Positions 43,876-52,879 of a stretch of 64,000 nucleotides of DNA are shown in pieces. Both the position numbers and the translations under genes were made by a program. The stretch is from Affinirhizobium lemnae (lineage in GTDB: Bacteria > Pseudomonadota > Alphaproteobacteria > Rhizobiales > Rhizobiaceae), in assembly GCF_022968395.1 (NCBI RefSeq), contig NZ_JALJQZ010000005.1:109990-173989 (forward strand), in the 5' to 3' direction. A model generated the notes under the pieces. That model was not told the origin of the DNA, did no database searches, and saw only the letters and a list, made by a program, of their open reading frames with translations. Each line of letters starts with the position of its first letter. The stretch's first letter is position 1.

Positions 43876-44379
43876 TTAATCGTCCTCACCCAGTTCCAGA
43901 AGGATCTGGTGGCGCGCCCGGTTCAGCCTGCTCTTGACCGTTCCCACGGCGACATTGCAGATTTCGGCAGCGGACTCGTAGCTTTCCCCCAGGATCGCGA
44001 CGAGCGTCAGCACTTCGCGGTAATGCGGAGGAAGCTTCGCCAAGGCACGCTGAACCTCGCGTGCCCGCGTTTGCACTTCCTGGGTCGCTTCCATCGGGCT
44101 ATCGCCGGAAACACATTCTTCCAGTCCCGGCGCTTCCCGGCCCAGCACCTTGGAGCGGGTGTAGAACGTGTTTCGCATGATGGTGAAAAGCCAGGACTTC
44201 AGCTTGGTACCCCGTTCGAACTTGTCCAGATTGGCAAGTGCCTTCATCAGCGTTTCCTGCACAAGATCGTCCGCATCCGTCGGGTTGCGGCAGAATGTGC
44301 GTGCAAAGGCGCGCAACGCTGGAATGAGCCTGACAATATCTGCGCGAGCAGGATCGCGACTCAGCTGTTTATCGGACAC
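43876..44379 (-). CDS. Second ECF sigma factor (EcfG-like paralog)
   Basis: A 167-residue ECF sigma factor: region 2 (LIPALRAFARTFCRNPTDADDLVQETLMKAL, then LKSWLFTIMRNTFYTRSK) and region 4 (LPPHYREVLTLVAILGESYESAAEICNVAVGTVKSRLNRARHQIL). GTG 44379 was chosen because GGAGAGG lies about 9 nt before it; the frame runs back to 44460, where no ribosome site is seen. It resembles EcfG but has no NepR gene next to it, so its control is unknown. Between gcd and ku-ligD it is placed among predicted GSR genes. A weak GGAAC-N16-ACTT lies upstream (44446-44422). Confidence 0.9.
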   Translation of the reverse strand: MSDKQLSRDPARADIVRLIPALRAFARTFCRNPTDADDLVQETLMKALANLDKFERGTKLKSWLFTIMRNTFYTRSKVLGREAPGLEECVSGDSPMEATQEVQTRAREVQRALAKLPPHYREVLTLVAILGESYESAAEICNVAVGTVKSRLNRARHQILLELGEDD

Positions 44380-44519
44380 CGTTTGAAACCTCTCCAAAGC
44401 CTGGTGGGGTGGCGGTGGGAAAAGTCGCATCCGTGTATTTTGTTCCGCTAAAATGAGCATATCTCAGGTTGTCCGAAATCGTACAAAAACCCGCGCCTGA
44501 TAAGCGCTCGCGCTCTGGC

Positions 44520-44544
44520 GGAACCAAACCCTCTCTTTGCGGTT
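44520..44544 (+). promoter_or_regulatory. EcfG-type promoter for ku-ligD
   Basis: GGAAC (44520-44524), 16 bp, GGTT (44541-44544). Predicted start near 44551, about 22 nt before the GTG start of ku. Confidence 0.7.
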
Positions 44545-44572
44545 GAACTGGCGTTCTGAAGGAGAAGAAGCC

Positions 44573-45445
44573 GTGGCACCCCGCGCGAACTGGAAAGGCC
44601 ATCTGACCCTTGGTTATCTGAGCTGTGCGGTCGCTCTCTACACCGCAGCCTCGACATCCGACCGGGTCAGCTTCCACATTATTAACCGCCGCACCGGACA
44701 CCGTGTGCAAAGGCAGATGGTGGATGCCGAAAACGGCAAGCCGGTTGAGCGTGAGGACATCGTGAAGGGCTACGAACTGTCCAGCGGAGACTATGTTCTG
44801 CTTGATCCCGACGAGATTGCCGAGGCCGTGCCCGAGAGCGACAAGACGCTTGCCCTTGAAACCTTCATCCCCTGCAATGAGATCGACACCATTTATCTCG
44901 ATCGGCCCTACTACCTCGCTCCGGCGGACAAGGTATCGGCGGAGGTTTTTGACCTTATCCGCCATGGCCTGGAGGCTAAAAGTGCGGCAGCGCTCGCACG
45001 CACGGTGCTGTTTCGACGCCTGCGCACGCTGCTCATTCGACCACACGGCGATGGACTGATCGCCACAACGCTGAACTACGACTACGAGGTCCGGTCTGCA
45101 AGCGAGGCATTTGCCGACATCAAGGAGTTCAAGATCGAAGGCGAAATGCTGGATCTGGCACAGCACATCATCAACACCAAGCGCGGGAGCTTCGAGCCGG
45201 AAGCCTTCGAGGATCGATACGAGAACGCTCTGCAGGAACTCGTGAAAGCGAAGATCGAAGGCCGCAAGCCACCGAAGAAGCCCAAGCCCAAGGAAACGAA
45301 TGTCGTGAACCTGATGGAAGCGCTTCGCATGAGCGCCGGCCTGAAGGAGAGCGAGAAGAAGCCGAAGCGCAAAGCGTCCAGGGCGGTATCCGATAAGAAG
45401 TCACCGAAGCGCGCTTCACGGCCTGCGACCCGGAAAGCGAGCTAA
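44573..45445 (+). CDS. ku: Ku protein, non-homologous end joining (first copy)
   Basis: A 290-residue bacterial Ku, which forms a homodimeric ring on DNA ends and recruits LigD. The start is GTG 44573 (MAPRANWKGHLTLGYLSCAVALY), after GGAGAAGAAG; the frame upstream is not conserved. The Ku core is complete (LDPDEIAEAVPESDKTLALETFIPCNEIDTIYLDRPYYLAP is a family landmark) and the C-terminus is a long Lys/Arg-rich tail (from about residue 225), which helps DNA threading and LigD contact. It is 3 bp from ligD in the same operon. Confidence 0.95.
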   Translation: MAPRANWKGHLTLGYLSCAVALYTAASTSDRVSFHIINRRTGHRVQRQMVDAENGKPVEREDIVKGYELSSGDYVLLDPDEIAEAVPESDKTLALETFIPCNEIDTIYLDRPYYLAPADKVSAEVFDLIRHGLEAKSAAALARTVLFRRLRTLLIRPHGDGLIATTLNYDYEVRSASEAFADIKEFKIEGEMLDLAQHIINTKRGSFEPEAFEDRYENALQELVKAKIEGRKPPKKPKPKETNVVNLMEALRMSAGLKESEKKPKRKASRAVSDKKSPKRASRPATRKAS

Positions 45446-45448
45446 CCC

Positions 45449-47935
45449 ATGTCTCTTGCACAGTACAATGACAAGCGCGACTTCAAGACCTCTCCGGAGC
45501 CACGCGGCAAGAAGGCAAAGCAAGCGGGCAACAGCTTCGTCATCCAGAAGCATGCAGCGCGGCGGCTGCATTACGATTTCCGGCTGGAAATGGACGGCGT
45601 CCTGAAAAGCTGGGCTGTCACCAAGGGCCCAAGTCTGGTTCCGGGCGAAAAGCGGCTTGCAGTGCATGTCGAGGATCATCCGCTCGATTACGGCACTTTC
45701 GAAGGCACGATTCCCGAGGGCCAGTACGGTGCGGGTGAGGTCATTGTCTGGGATCGGGGAACATGGGAACCGATCGGCGATCTCAAAAAGGCCTATAAAA
45801 AAGGTCATCTGGAATTTGCGCTTCACGGAGAAAAGCTGGAGGGCCGCTGGCATCTGGTCCGCATGGCTGGAAAACCGGAAGAGAGCCGTGAGAACTGGCT
45901 TCTGATCAAGGCAGAAGATGAGTTTGCCCGAACGGAGACAGACGCCGACATTCTGGAGGAGAGGCCCGCCTCCGTGAAGTCGGGCCTTGACCTCAAAACC
46001 AAGCGGCCGAAAAACCCAACAAGGAAGGCGCCGGAAAAGGCCCCTAAACCTGAAAAGAGAACCGTCGGTATCAAAGGTGCACGGACGGCAGCCATGCCCG
46101 ACTTTGTCGAACCTCAACTGGCGACACTGGTCAAATCCGCGCCGTCCGGAGAACGCTGGCTGCACGAGGTGAAACTGGACGGCTATCGCCTGCAGGCCCA
46201 TATCAAAGACGGTGTCGTCAGGCTTTTGACCAGAACCGGTCTCGACTGGACCGAGCGCTTTGGCACGGACATCAACAAGGCGCTTCAAGGCCTCCCCGCT
46301 CGTCAGGCGATCATCGATGGCGAAGTGGCCGTCGAATCCGGCAGTGGCGCAACGGACTTTTCACTGCTGCAGCAGGACTTGAGCGAAGGACGATCAGAAC
46401 GCTTTGTCTTCCATCTGTTCGATCTCCTTTATCTTGATGGACAGGATTTGACCAAGACGCGGCTGGTGGATCGCAAGGCGGCATTGGAACGACTTCTGAA
46501 CGAGTGCCCTCCCAATCTGCGCTACAGCGAACATTTTAGGGATGAAGGCGGGCTGGTTCTCAAGCACGCCTGTCGCCTGAGTCTCGAAGGCATAATTTCG
46601 AAGCTCGCGAACGCCCCGTACAAAAGCGGTCGCGGACGCGATTGGGTCAAATCCAAATGCTCCGCCCGCCAGGAATTCGTCATCGCAGGCTATGTGCCAT
46701 CCACGGTCTCGAAGTCAGCCATCGGCTCTCTGGTCATGGGTTACTATGAGGATGGCGTCTTGCAACATGCGGGTCGGGTGGGAACCGGCTTTTTGACCGC
46801 ATCGGCGCGCTCCCTTTTCAAGACACTTGCACCGTTTGAGACCGAACGGGCGCCGTTCGAAACAAAACTTACCGCAGATGAACGCCGCAATGTGGTCTTC
46901 GTAGAGCCAAAGCTGGTGGCCGAGGTGGAATTTCGCGGCTGGACGGCAGATGCCCATCTGCGGCACGCATCGTTCCGGGGCCTGCGGGAGGACAAGGAGG
47001 CAACCGCGGTCGTGCGGGAAACAGCGCCTGACCGGGACAAGGACAACACAACGCGCGACGTCCAGCGCAGCGTCAAGCTCACGCATCCGGATCGCATCTA
47101 CTGGCCGGATGCCGGGGTGAGCAAAGCAGGTCTTGCTGACTACTACGCCGAGGTATGGCCTTTCATGGCACCCTTCGTCGTCAATCGTCCGCTGTCTCTG
47201 GTTCGGGGCCCGGATGGCATCACCAAGCCTCTGTTCTTCCAAAAGCATGCATGGAAGGGCATGACAAAGAATGCGAAACTGGTGATCGATCCCGCCGACG
47301 AAAAGGGAGAGCAAAACATCACCATCCGAGATCTCGATGGGCTTCTCGGGCTTGTGCAGGGTGGCACGCTTGAAATCCACCCCTGGGGCTCCAGCGTTTC
47401 CGATTGGGAGCGCGCCGACATGGTGATCATCGATCTGGATCCCGGCGAGGGTACAGACTGGCAGGCGGTCATGACAGCAGCCGGCGAAGTGCGCTCGCGA
47501 TTTGAGGACATGGGCCTCACCGGTTTCCTGAAGACATCCGGCGGCAAGGGTCTCCACATCGTTGCTCCGGTCAAGCCGAAAGCAACATGGCCTACGGTAA
47601 AGGCTGCCATGAAAGCTCTTGCCGATTCCATGGCAAGCGACAACCCTGGTCTTTACGTTTCGACCGTGACCAAGTCCAAGCGCAGGGGAAAGATCCTGAT
47701 CGACTATCTGCGAAACGGCCGTGGCGCGACTGCCGTCGCCCCCTATTCGGCCCGTGTCAGACCGGGCGCGCCCGTTTCCATGCCGATTGCCTGGAATGAG
47801 CTTGACCGAGGGATGGGCCCTGCCCATTTCACGGTTGAGAACGCGAGCGCCAGATTGAGGGCACTCGGTCAGGACCCTTGGGCAGATTTCCGGAAGGCGG
47901 AAGCGCCGATTAACCATCGCCCCGGCAAAAAGTAG
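45449..47935 (+). CDS. ligD: LigD, multifunctional NHEJ DNA ligase/polymerase/phosphoesterase
   Basis: An 828-residue three-domain LigD in the order phosphoesterase-ligase-polymerase. The PE domain (1-160) has HYDFRLEMDGVLKSWAV and the VEDHPLDYGTFEG motif. The ligase domain (about 215-520) has the catalytic Lys242 in EVKLDGYR and later DGEVAVE and EGIISK. The polymerase/primase domain (about 545-828) has the metal-binding MVIIDLDPGEG and SGGKGLHIV. A Lys/Pro-rich linker (residues 185-205) joins PE and ligase. Coupled to ku, it repairs double-strand breaks when no template is present, as in stationary phase. Confidence 0.96.
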   Translation: MSLAQYNDKRDFKTSPEPRGKKAKQAGNSFVIQKHAARRLHYDFRLEMDGVLKSWAVTKGPSLVPGEKRLAVHVEDHPLDYGTFEGTIPEGQYGAGEVIVWDRGTWEPIGDLKKAYKKGHLEFALHGEKLEGRWHLVRMAGKPEESRENWLLIKAEDEFARTETDADILEERPASVKSGLDLKTKRPKNPTRKAPEKAPKPEKRTVGIKGARTAAMPDFVEPQLATLVKSAPSGERWLHEVKLDGYRLQAHIKDGVVRLLTRTGLDWTERFGTDINKALQGLPARQAIIDGEVAVESGSGATDFSLLQQDLSEGRSERFVFHLFDLLYLDGQDLTKTRLVDRKAALERLLNECPPNLRYSEHFRDEGGLVLKHACRLSLEGIISKLANAPYKSGRGRDWVKSKCSARQEFVIAGYVPSTVSKSAIGSLVMGYYEDGVLQHAGRVGTGFLTASARSLFKTLAPFETERAPFETKLTADERRNVVFVEPKLVAEVEFRGWTADAHLRHASFRGLREDKEATAVVRETAPDRDKDNTTRDVQRSVKLTHPDRIYWPDAGVSKAGLADYYAEVWPFMAPFVVNRPLSLVRGPDGITKPLFFQKHAWKGMTKNAKLVIDPADEKGEQNITIRDLDGLLGLVQGGTLEIHPWGSSVSDWERADMVIIDLDPGEGTDWQAVMTAAGEVRSRFEDMGLTGFLKTSGGKGLHIVAPVKPKATWPTVKAAMKALADSMASDNPGLYVSTVTKSKRRGKILIDYLRNGRGATAVAPYSARVRPGAPVSMPIAWNELDRGMGPAHFTVENASARLRALGQDPWADFRKAEAPINHRPGKK

Positions 47936-47938
47936 CGT

Positions 47939-49283
<1,345 letters not shown>

Positions 49284-49315
49284 TTGGTCCCAACGCAAAT
49301 CGATACATCCGAGCA

Positions 49316-49345
49316 ACGCCCGCTGCCATAGAAGCCAGCGGGCGT
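49316..49345 (+). terminator. Terminator of the 123-residue protein gene
   Basis: ACGCCCGCTG pairs perfectly with CAGCGGGCGT over a 10-nt loop, 33 bp after the stop. The tail is GTCTCTGT, so termination may be partial. Confidence 0.6.
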
Positions 49346-49448
49346 GTCTCTGTGCATTGCACAACCTTTACAAGGATGGGGGATCGGGGCTTTCCCTCTT
49401 GCTTAAGAAATCACTGATAATCTCTTGCTGGAAAGCCGAGAGGTCAGG

Positions 49449-49625
49449 ATGAAGAAAGTGACAGGCAATACCAATCAGGATGAAGCGCAGCGTCTGCGAA
49501 CGGTCGGGCCGAAGATCGCCGACCTTTTGACTGAGATCGAGAAGGAGCCTGTGCCGGAGCGCCTGATGGACCTGGCACTCGAATTGCAACGGGCCCTTGC
49601 TGAAAAGCTCGGCAACGAAGACTGA
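49449..49625 (+). CDS. 58-residue protein with a NepR-like core
   Basis: A very small protein starting MKKVTGNTNQDEAQRLRTVG, preceded by GAGAGGTCAGG. Its core, KIADLLTEIEKEPVPERLMDLALELQRALAEKLG, has the same helix-EPVP-helix pattern as NepR (compare LREFYDAVQEEGIPDRFLDLLERLEEAE at 9748). Known NepR proteins use this pair of helices to bind EcfG and PhyR. Here the length, pattern and setting among GSR genes suggest a second NepR-like protein, possibly for the sigma factor at 43876, but the similarity is short and needs a profile test. No EcfG promoter was seen immediately upstream. Confidence 0.6.
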   Translation: MKKVTGNTNQDEAQRLRTVGPKIADLLTEIEKEPVPERLMDLALELQRALAEKLGNED

Positions 49626-49705
49626 TGATGCCTTGATCTTTCCGGTGGATCGGCTCGATAGGTCGCAGTCCCAAGCTCATCAAAAAAGATTCTCTCCCAA
49701 GCCGT

Positions 49706-49730
49706 GGAACCTGGCCTGCGTCGGCCTGTT
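49706..49730 (+). promoter_or_regulatory. EcfG-type promoter for the DUF892 protein
   Basis: GGAAC (49706-49710), 16 bp, TGTT (49727-49730). Predicted start near 49737, 44 nt before the ATG at 49781. Confidence 0.65.
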
Positions 49731-49780
49731 AGGAGGCCGCCAGCTTTGAGGCACCCACAACCACGAGCGGAGAGAAACAC

Positions 49781-50278
49781 ATGGCAACGAAGACGCTTGA
49801 CGACCTCTTTCATGAAACACTGAAAGACATCTACTATGCCGAGCGAAAAATCTCGAAGACCCTTCCAAAGATGGCACGCGGCGCCCAGAACGAGCAATTG
49901 AAGCAGGCCTTCCTCGATCACAAAGAGGAAACCGATGGCCAGATCGAGCGCCTTCAACAGGTATTCGAACTGATTGGAAAGCGGGCACGCGGCAAAACCT
50001 GCGATGCAATCGAAGGCATCATTTCCGAAGGCGAAGAAATCCTTGAAGAGTTCAAGGGAACACCGGCATTGGATGCCGGACTTCTGGCGGCTGCACAGGC
50101 GGTAGAGCACTATGAGATTGCGCGCTACGGCACCCTCTGTGCCTGGGCAAAACAACTTGGCCTTGACGAAGCCGCGCAGCTGCTTTCCGAAACTTTGAAG
50201 GAAGAAAGTGCGACGGACGAAAAGCTGAGCAAGCTTGCACAGACCACGCTGAACTCGGCTGCAAAGAAAGCGGCCTGA
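49781..50278 (+). CDS. Ferritin-like DUF892 (YciE/YciF) stress protein
   Basis: A 165-residue four-helix protein. It opens TLDDLFHETLKDIYYAERKISKTLPKM, the DUF892 mark, with Glu/His ligands spread on the helices (DHKEETDGQIERLQQVFELIG, AAAQAVEHYEIARYGTLCAWA, ETLKEESATDEKL) as in rubrerythrin-like di-iron proteins. YciF-type proteins are induced by stress in many bacteria, but the reaction is not known. The ribosome site GGAGAG precedes ATG 49781, and an EcfG-type promoter lies upstream. Confidence 0.9.
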   Translation: MATKTLDDLFHETLKDIYYAERKISKTLPKMARGAQNEQLKQAFLDHKEETDGQIERLQQVFELIGKRARGKTCDAIEGIISEGEEILEEFKGTPALDAGLLAAAQAVEHYEIARYGTLCAWAKQLGLDEAAQLLSETLKEESATDEKLSKLAQTTLNSAAKKAA

Positions 50279-50284
50279 GCCTCG

Positions 50285-50311
50285 TTGGGCCGACCGTTTC
50301 GGTCGGCCCAA
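50285..50311. terminator. Palindromic terminator after the DUF892 gene
   Basis: TTGGGCCGACCG and CGGTCGGCCCAA are perfect 12-bp arms around TTT, between two convergent genes. It may act for both. Confidence 0.75.
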
Positions 50312-50325
50312 ACCTTTCAGCCTCA

Positions 50326-50547
50326 TCAGAACAAGGGGCGATACCCTTCCGGCATAACTGGAATCATCTGACCGTTGAGTTCCTGACGACGGAAGACGAT
50401 CCGGCGCAGGGTATCGGTTTCGCGCAGGGCATGAAGGCGCGCAGCTCTGAGTGCAAGCGAATAGGATGGATAGGAAGCGGAAGCCTTCCCGTCGAGCACA
50501 TAGATCCAGCCGGAAGAATGTGGAACAATATCAAAGCATTTTTCCAT
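50326..50547 (-). CDS. 73-residue DUF2188-like protein
   Basis: A short soluble protein, MEKCFDIVPHSSGWIYVLDG then SYPSYSLALRAARLHALRE and a C-terminal strand. This strand-strand-helix-strand pattern with WIYVLDG and a following helix fits DUF2188-type proteins. ATG 50547 was chosen because the promoter at 50600-50576 lies upstream; the frame to 50634 is excluded by it. Function unknown; predicted GSR target. Confidence 0.7.
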   Translation of the reverse strand: MEKCFDIVPHSSGWIYVLDGKASASYPSYSLALRAARLHALRETDTLRRIVFRRQELNGQMIPVMPEGYRPLF

Positions 50548-50575
50548 AGAGTGGCCCTCCCAAGCCCGGCACCCA

Positions 50576-50600
50576 AACTGACCAGGTCCGCACAAGTTCC
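50576..50600 (-). promoter_or_regulatory. EcfG-type promoter for the 73-residue protein
   Basis: On the minus strand GGAAC (50600-50596), 16 bp, AGTT (50579-50576). Predicted start near 50569, 22 nt before the ATG. Confidence 0.66.
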
Positions 50601-50668
50601 CACTTTCTAAAAAATTAATTTTTAGGCTTGCCACTTTTCGATGCAGTGCACAAAATCAATGTGGACGT

Positions 50669-50694
50669 GGAACCTATTCGATTTTGCTAACGTT
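50669..50694 (+). promoter_or_regulatory. EcfG-type promoter for the DUF2934 protein
   Basis: GGAAC (50669-50673), 17 bp, CGTT (50691-50694). It is divergent from the 73-residue gene promoter and lies 28 bp before the ATG at 50722. Confidence 0.73.
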
Positions 50695-50721
50695 AACGGT
50701 GTTGGGCGAATGGAGAGGAAT

Positions 50722-51045
50722 ATGGCGGACTCCGAAAATTGGATAAAGCAACGTGCATACGAGCTGTGGGAAGCCGATGGCCAACCCCATGGGAAGCATG
50801 ATGAGCACTGGGCTCAAGCCTGCGCAGAGTACGAAGCCCGCACGAACAGCAGTGTAAAGGCTCCTACAAAGCGTAAGACAAGCGCGAAATCCGCTATGAA
50901 GCAATCGGATGCGTCAAAGACTGTGACCGCAGCAAAGCCTCACGCAACAAAGTCTGCGGCAAAGACAGTTTCGAAGGCTGTGCCGGAAAAACCTTTGGTT
51001 GAAGAAACCCAATCTAAAAGGTCACGTAAATCCCAACCCGCCTGA
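50722..51045 (+). CDS. DUF2934 protein with a histone H1-like lysine/alanine tail
   Basis: A 107-residue protein in two parts. Residues 1-45 (ENWIKQRAYELWEADGQPHGKHDEHWAQA) match DUF2934. Residues 50-107 are rich in Lys, Ala, Ser and Thr with KRKT, AAKP, KSAAKTVSK and KRSRKSQ repeats, like the tail of H1-type or AlgP nucleoid proteins. DNA binding during stress is a reasonable guess. ATG 50722 follows GGAGAGG; earlier in-frame starts overlap the EcfG promoter. A predicted GSR target. Confidence 0.8.
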   Translation: MADSENWIKQRAYELWEADGQPHGKHDEHWAQACAEYEARTNSSVKAPTKRKTSAKSAMKQSDASKTVTAAKPHATKSAAKTVSKAVPEKPLVEETQSKRSRKSQPA

Positions 51046-51180
51046 TTTAGCTCGGGTGGGCTGTTCCCCGTTTATGTTTTTGTGCCGTCGCACGCGTTGC
51101 GGCGGACGATTCTCTATTGCATCTGGACATATCAATCAAAATGCGCCCGTTGAAATGCTTTATAATTTTCTCACATTGCC
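51046..51180. other. Non-coding stretch before glgA
   Basis: This part between the DUF2934 gene and the glgA promoter candidate is AT-rich in places and shows no gene or strong terminator. Confidence 0.4.
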
Positions 51181-51206
51181 AGAACTCGGCGTCTTTCTTT
51201 CACGTT
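51181..51206 (+). promoter_or_regulatory. EcfG-like promoter for glgA (one mismatch)
   Basis: AGAAC (51181-51185), 17 bp, CGTT (51203-51206): the -10 is perfect, the -35 has one mismatch. It is 150 bp before the chosen glgA start. Confidence 0.42.
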
Positions 51207-51355
51207 CAGGCTGGGGATGGTGGGTACGCAGATCGTCATATGAATGACGGAAGGACGAAGACATGATGAACGCGCCCGTAAGCTTTGGCGAAAGGCGCGG
51301 AGCATTTCGCCAAAGGAAAGGTTTTTCCGGTACGAGGATGAAAGATGCAGGTCAG

Positions 51356-52822
51356 ATGAGAGTGCTTTCAGTCACGTCCGAAATGTACCCATTAATCAAG
51401 ACCGGGGGGCTTGCGGACGTTACTGGTTCTCTCCCAAAAGCCCTTGCCAACTGCGCAATACAGACGACGACAATGCTTCCCGGCTACCCTTCCGTTCTTG
51501 CCAAGCTGCCGGACCTCCTCCCGCTCATACGCTTTGAAGATCTGCTTGGCCAGCGCGCCACATTGTTTCGTGCTGAGCATGAGGGTCTGGACCTAATTAT
51601 CCTCGACTGCCCTGCTCTCTATGATCGTGACGGCGGTCCTTATATCAACGGAGCGGGAGAAGATCATCACGACAACTGGTTGCGCTTCGCAGTCCTTTCC
51701 AGGGCTGCAGCCGAGGTGGCCAATGGCGCACTTCCGGGTTGGCAACCGGATCTTGTCCATACGCACGACTGGCAGAGCGCGCTGACCTCCGTCTACATGC
51801 GGGAGGCCGGATGTGATGTTCCCGTCGTTCTGACGATCCACAATCTCGCTTTTCAGGGTCAGTATGGTGCCGATCGTCTTCCGGCGCTGGGTCTGCCCCA
51901 ACATCTGTTCAACACCAATTGCCTCGAATATTTCGGCGATATCAGCTATCTGAAGGGTGGGCTGCAAACGTCGGACATGATTACGACCGTCAGTCCAACC
52001 TATGCCCGGGAGATCCTGACCAGTCGCTTCGGCATGGGTCTGGATGGTGTGCTCAATCAGCGCGTGATGTCCTTGCGTGGCATCGTGAACGGCATTGACA
52101 TGGATATCTGGAACCCCTCGACGGATCCGTTTCTGCCAAGGAACTTCGATTCCACCAGCCTGAAGCGCAAACGCGAGAACCGGGTACCGCTTCTGGAACG
52201 CTTTGGACTGGAACAGGGCGACGGGCCCGTCTTCTCGGCCATCACCCGGCTGACCTGGCAAAAAGGCATGGACATGTTCGCGGAAGCGGCGGACGAGGTG
52301 CTGTACCAAGGCGGCAGGATCATCGTTTTCGGCCAGGGCGATCACGAGATCGAACGCATTCTGAGGCGCACTGCAGACAGGTTTCCGGGAAGGATGGCCG
52401 TACACACCGGCTATGACGAGCCAACGGCCCATCTCATCCAGGGTGGGTCGGATGCCATCGTTCAACCGTCTCGATTTGAACCCTGTGGCCTGACACAGCT
52501 TTACGCGCTTCGCTATGGCTGCGTGCCGGTCGTTTCACGCACGGGCGGCCTTTCTGAAACCATTATCGACGCAAACGACGCCGCCATTTCGGCGCGTGTT
52601 GCAACCGGCTTCCAGTTCCATCCGGTCAATACGGATGGTTTGCGGCTGGCCTTGCGTCGTGCGCTCGATACATATGGAGATACGCGTAACTGGGCGCGGT
52701 TGCAGCATCAGGGCATGAAGACGCACTTTTCATGGGAACGGAGCGCCGAGAAATACGCAGCCATTTACAACAATCTGTTGGCTCGACGGCAGGAGACGAC
52801 AGATCAGCGGCGATATCGCTGA
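51356..52822 (+). CDS. glgA: Glycogen synthase (ADP-glucose)
   Basis: A 488-residue GT5 glycogen synthase that extends alpha-1,4-glucan from ADP-glucose. It opens MRVLSVTSEMYPLIKTGGLADVTGSLPKAL with the KTGGL ADP-glucose motif, and has HTHDWQSAL and, near the C-terminus, QPSRFEPCGLTQLYALRYGCVPVVSRTGGLSETI. The start at 51356 matches the usual family start; upstream ATGs at 51338 and 51263 would add 6 or 31 residues. Without glgB/C/P beside it, this is likely a second glgA outside the main glycogen operon. Confidence 0.95.
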   Translation: MRVLSVTSEMYPLIKTGGLADVTGSLPKALANCAIQTTTMLPGYPSVLAKLPDLLPLIRFEDLLGQRATLFRAEHEGLDLIILDCPALYDRDGGPYINGAGEDHHDNWLRFAVLSRAAAEVANGALPGWQPDLVHTHDWQSALTSVYMREAGCDVPVVLTIHNLAFQGQYGADRLPALGLPQHLFNTNCLEYFGDISYLKGGLQTSDMITTVSPTYAREILTSRFGMGLDGVLNQRVMSLRGIVNGIDMDIWNPSTDPFLPRNFDSTSLKRKRENRVPLLERFGLEQGDGPVFSAITRLTWQKGMDMFAEAADEVLYQGGRIIVFGQGDHEIERILRRTADRFPGRMAVHTGYDEPTAHLIQGGSDAIVQPSRFEPCGLTQLYALRYGCVPVVSRTGGLSETIIDANDAAISARVATGFQFHPVNTDGLRLALRRALDTYGDTRNWARLQHQGMKTHFSWERSAEKYAAIYNNLLARRQETTDQRRYR

Positions 52823-52844
52823 TACCTCCAAGCTGTATGGCATC

Positions 52845-52870
52845 AAAAAGACGGGTGAACCCGGCTTTTT
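52845..52870. terminator. Terminator between glgA and glgX
   Basis: AAAAAGACGGGT pairs with ACCCGGCTTTTT around GA with one mismatch. It serves both convergent genes. Confidence 0.8.
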
Positions 52871-52879
52871 CTGTCTCTG

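Noticed and set aside
44422..44446. GGAAC-N16-ACTT upstream of the second ECF sigma gene
   Set aside because: Only the -35 box is convincing; may still be relevant if this sigma factor regulates itself with a different -10.
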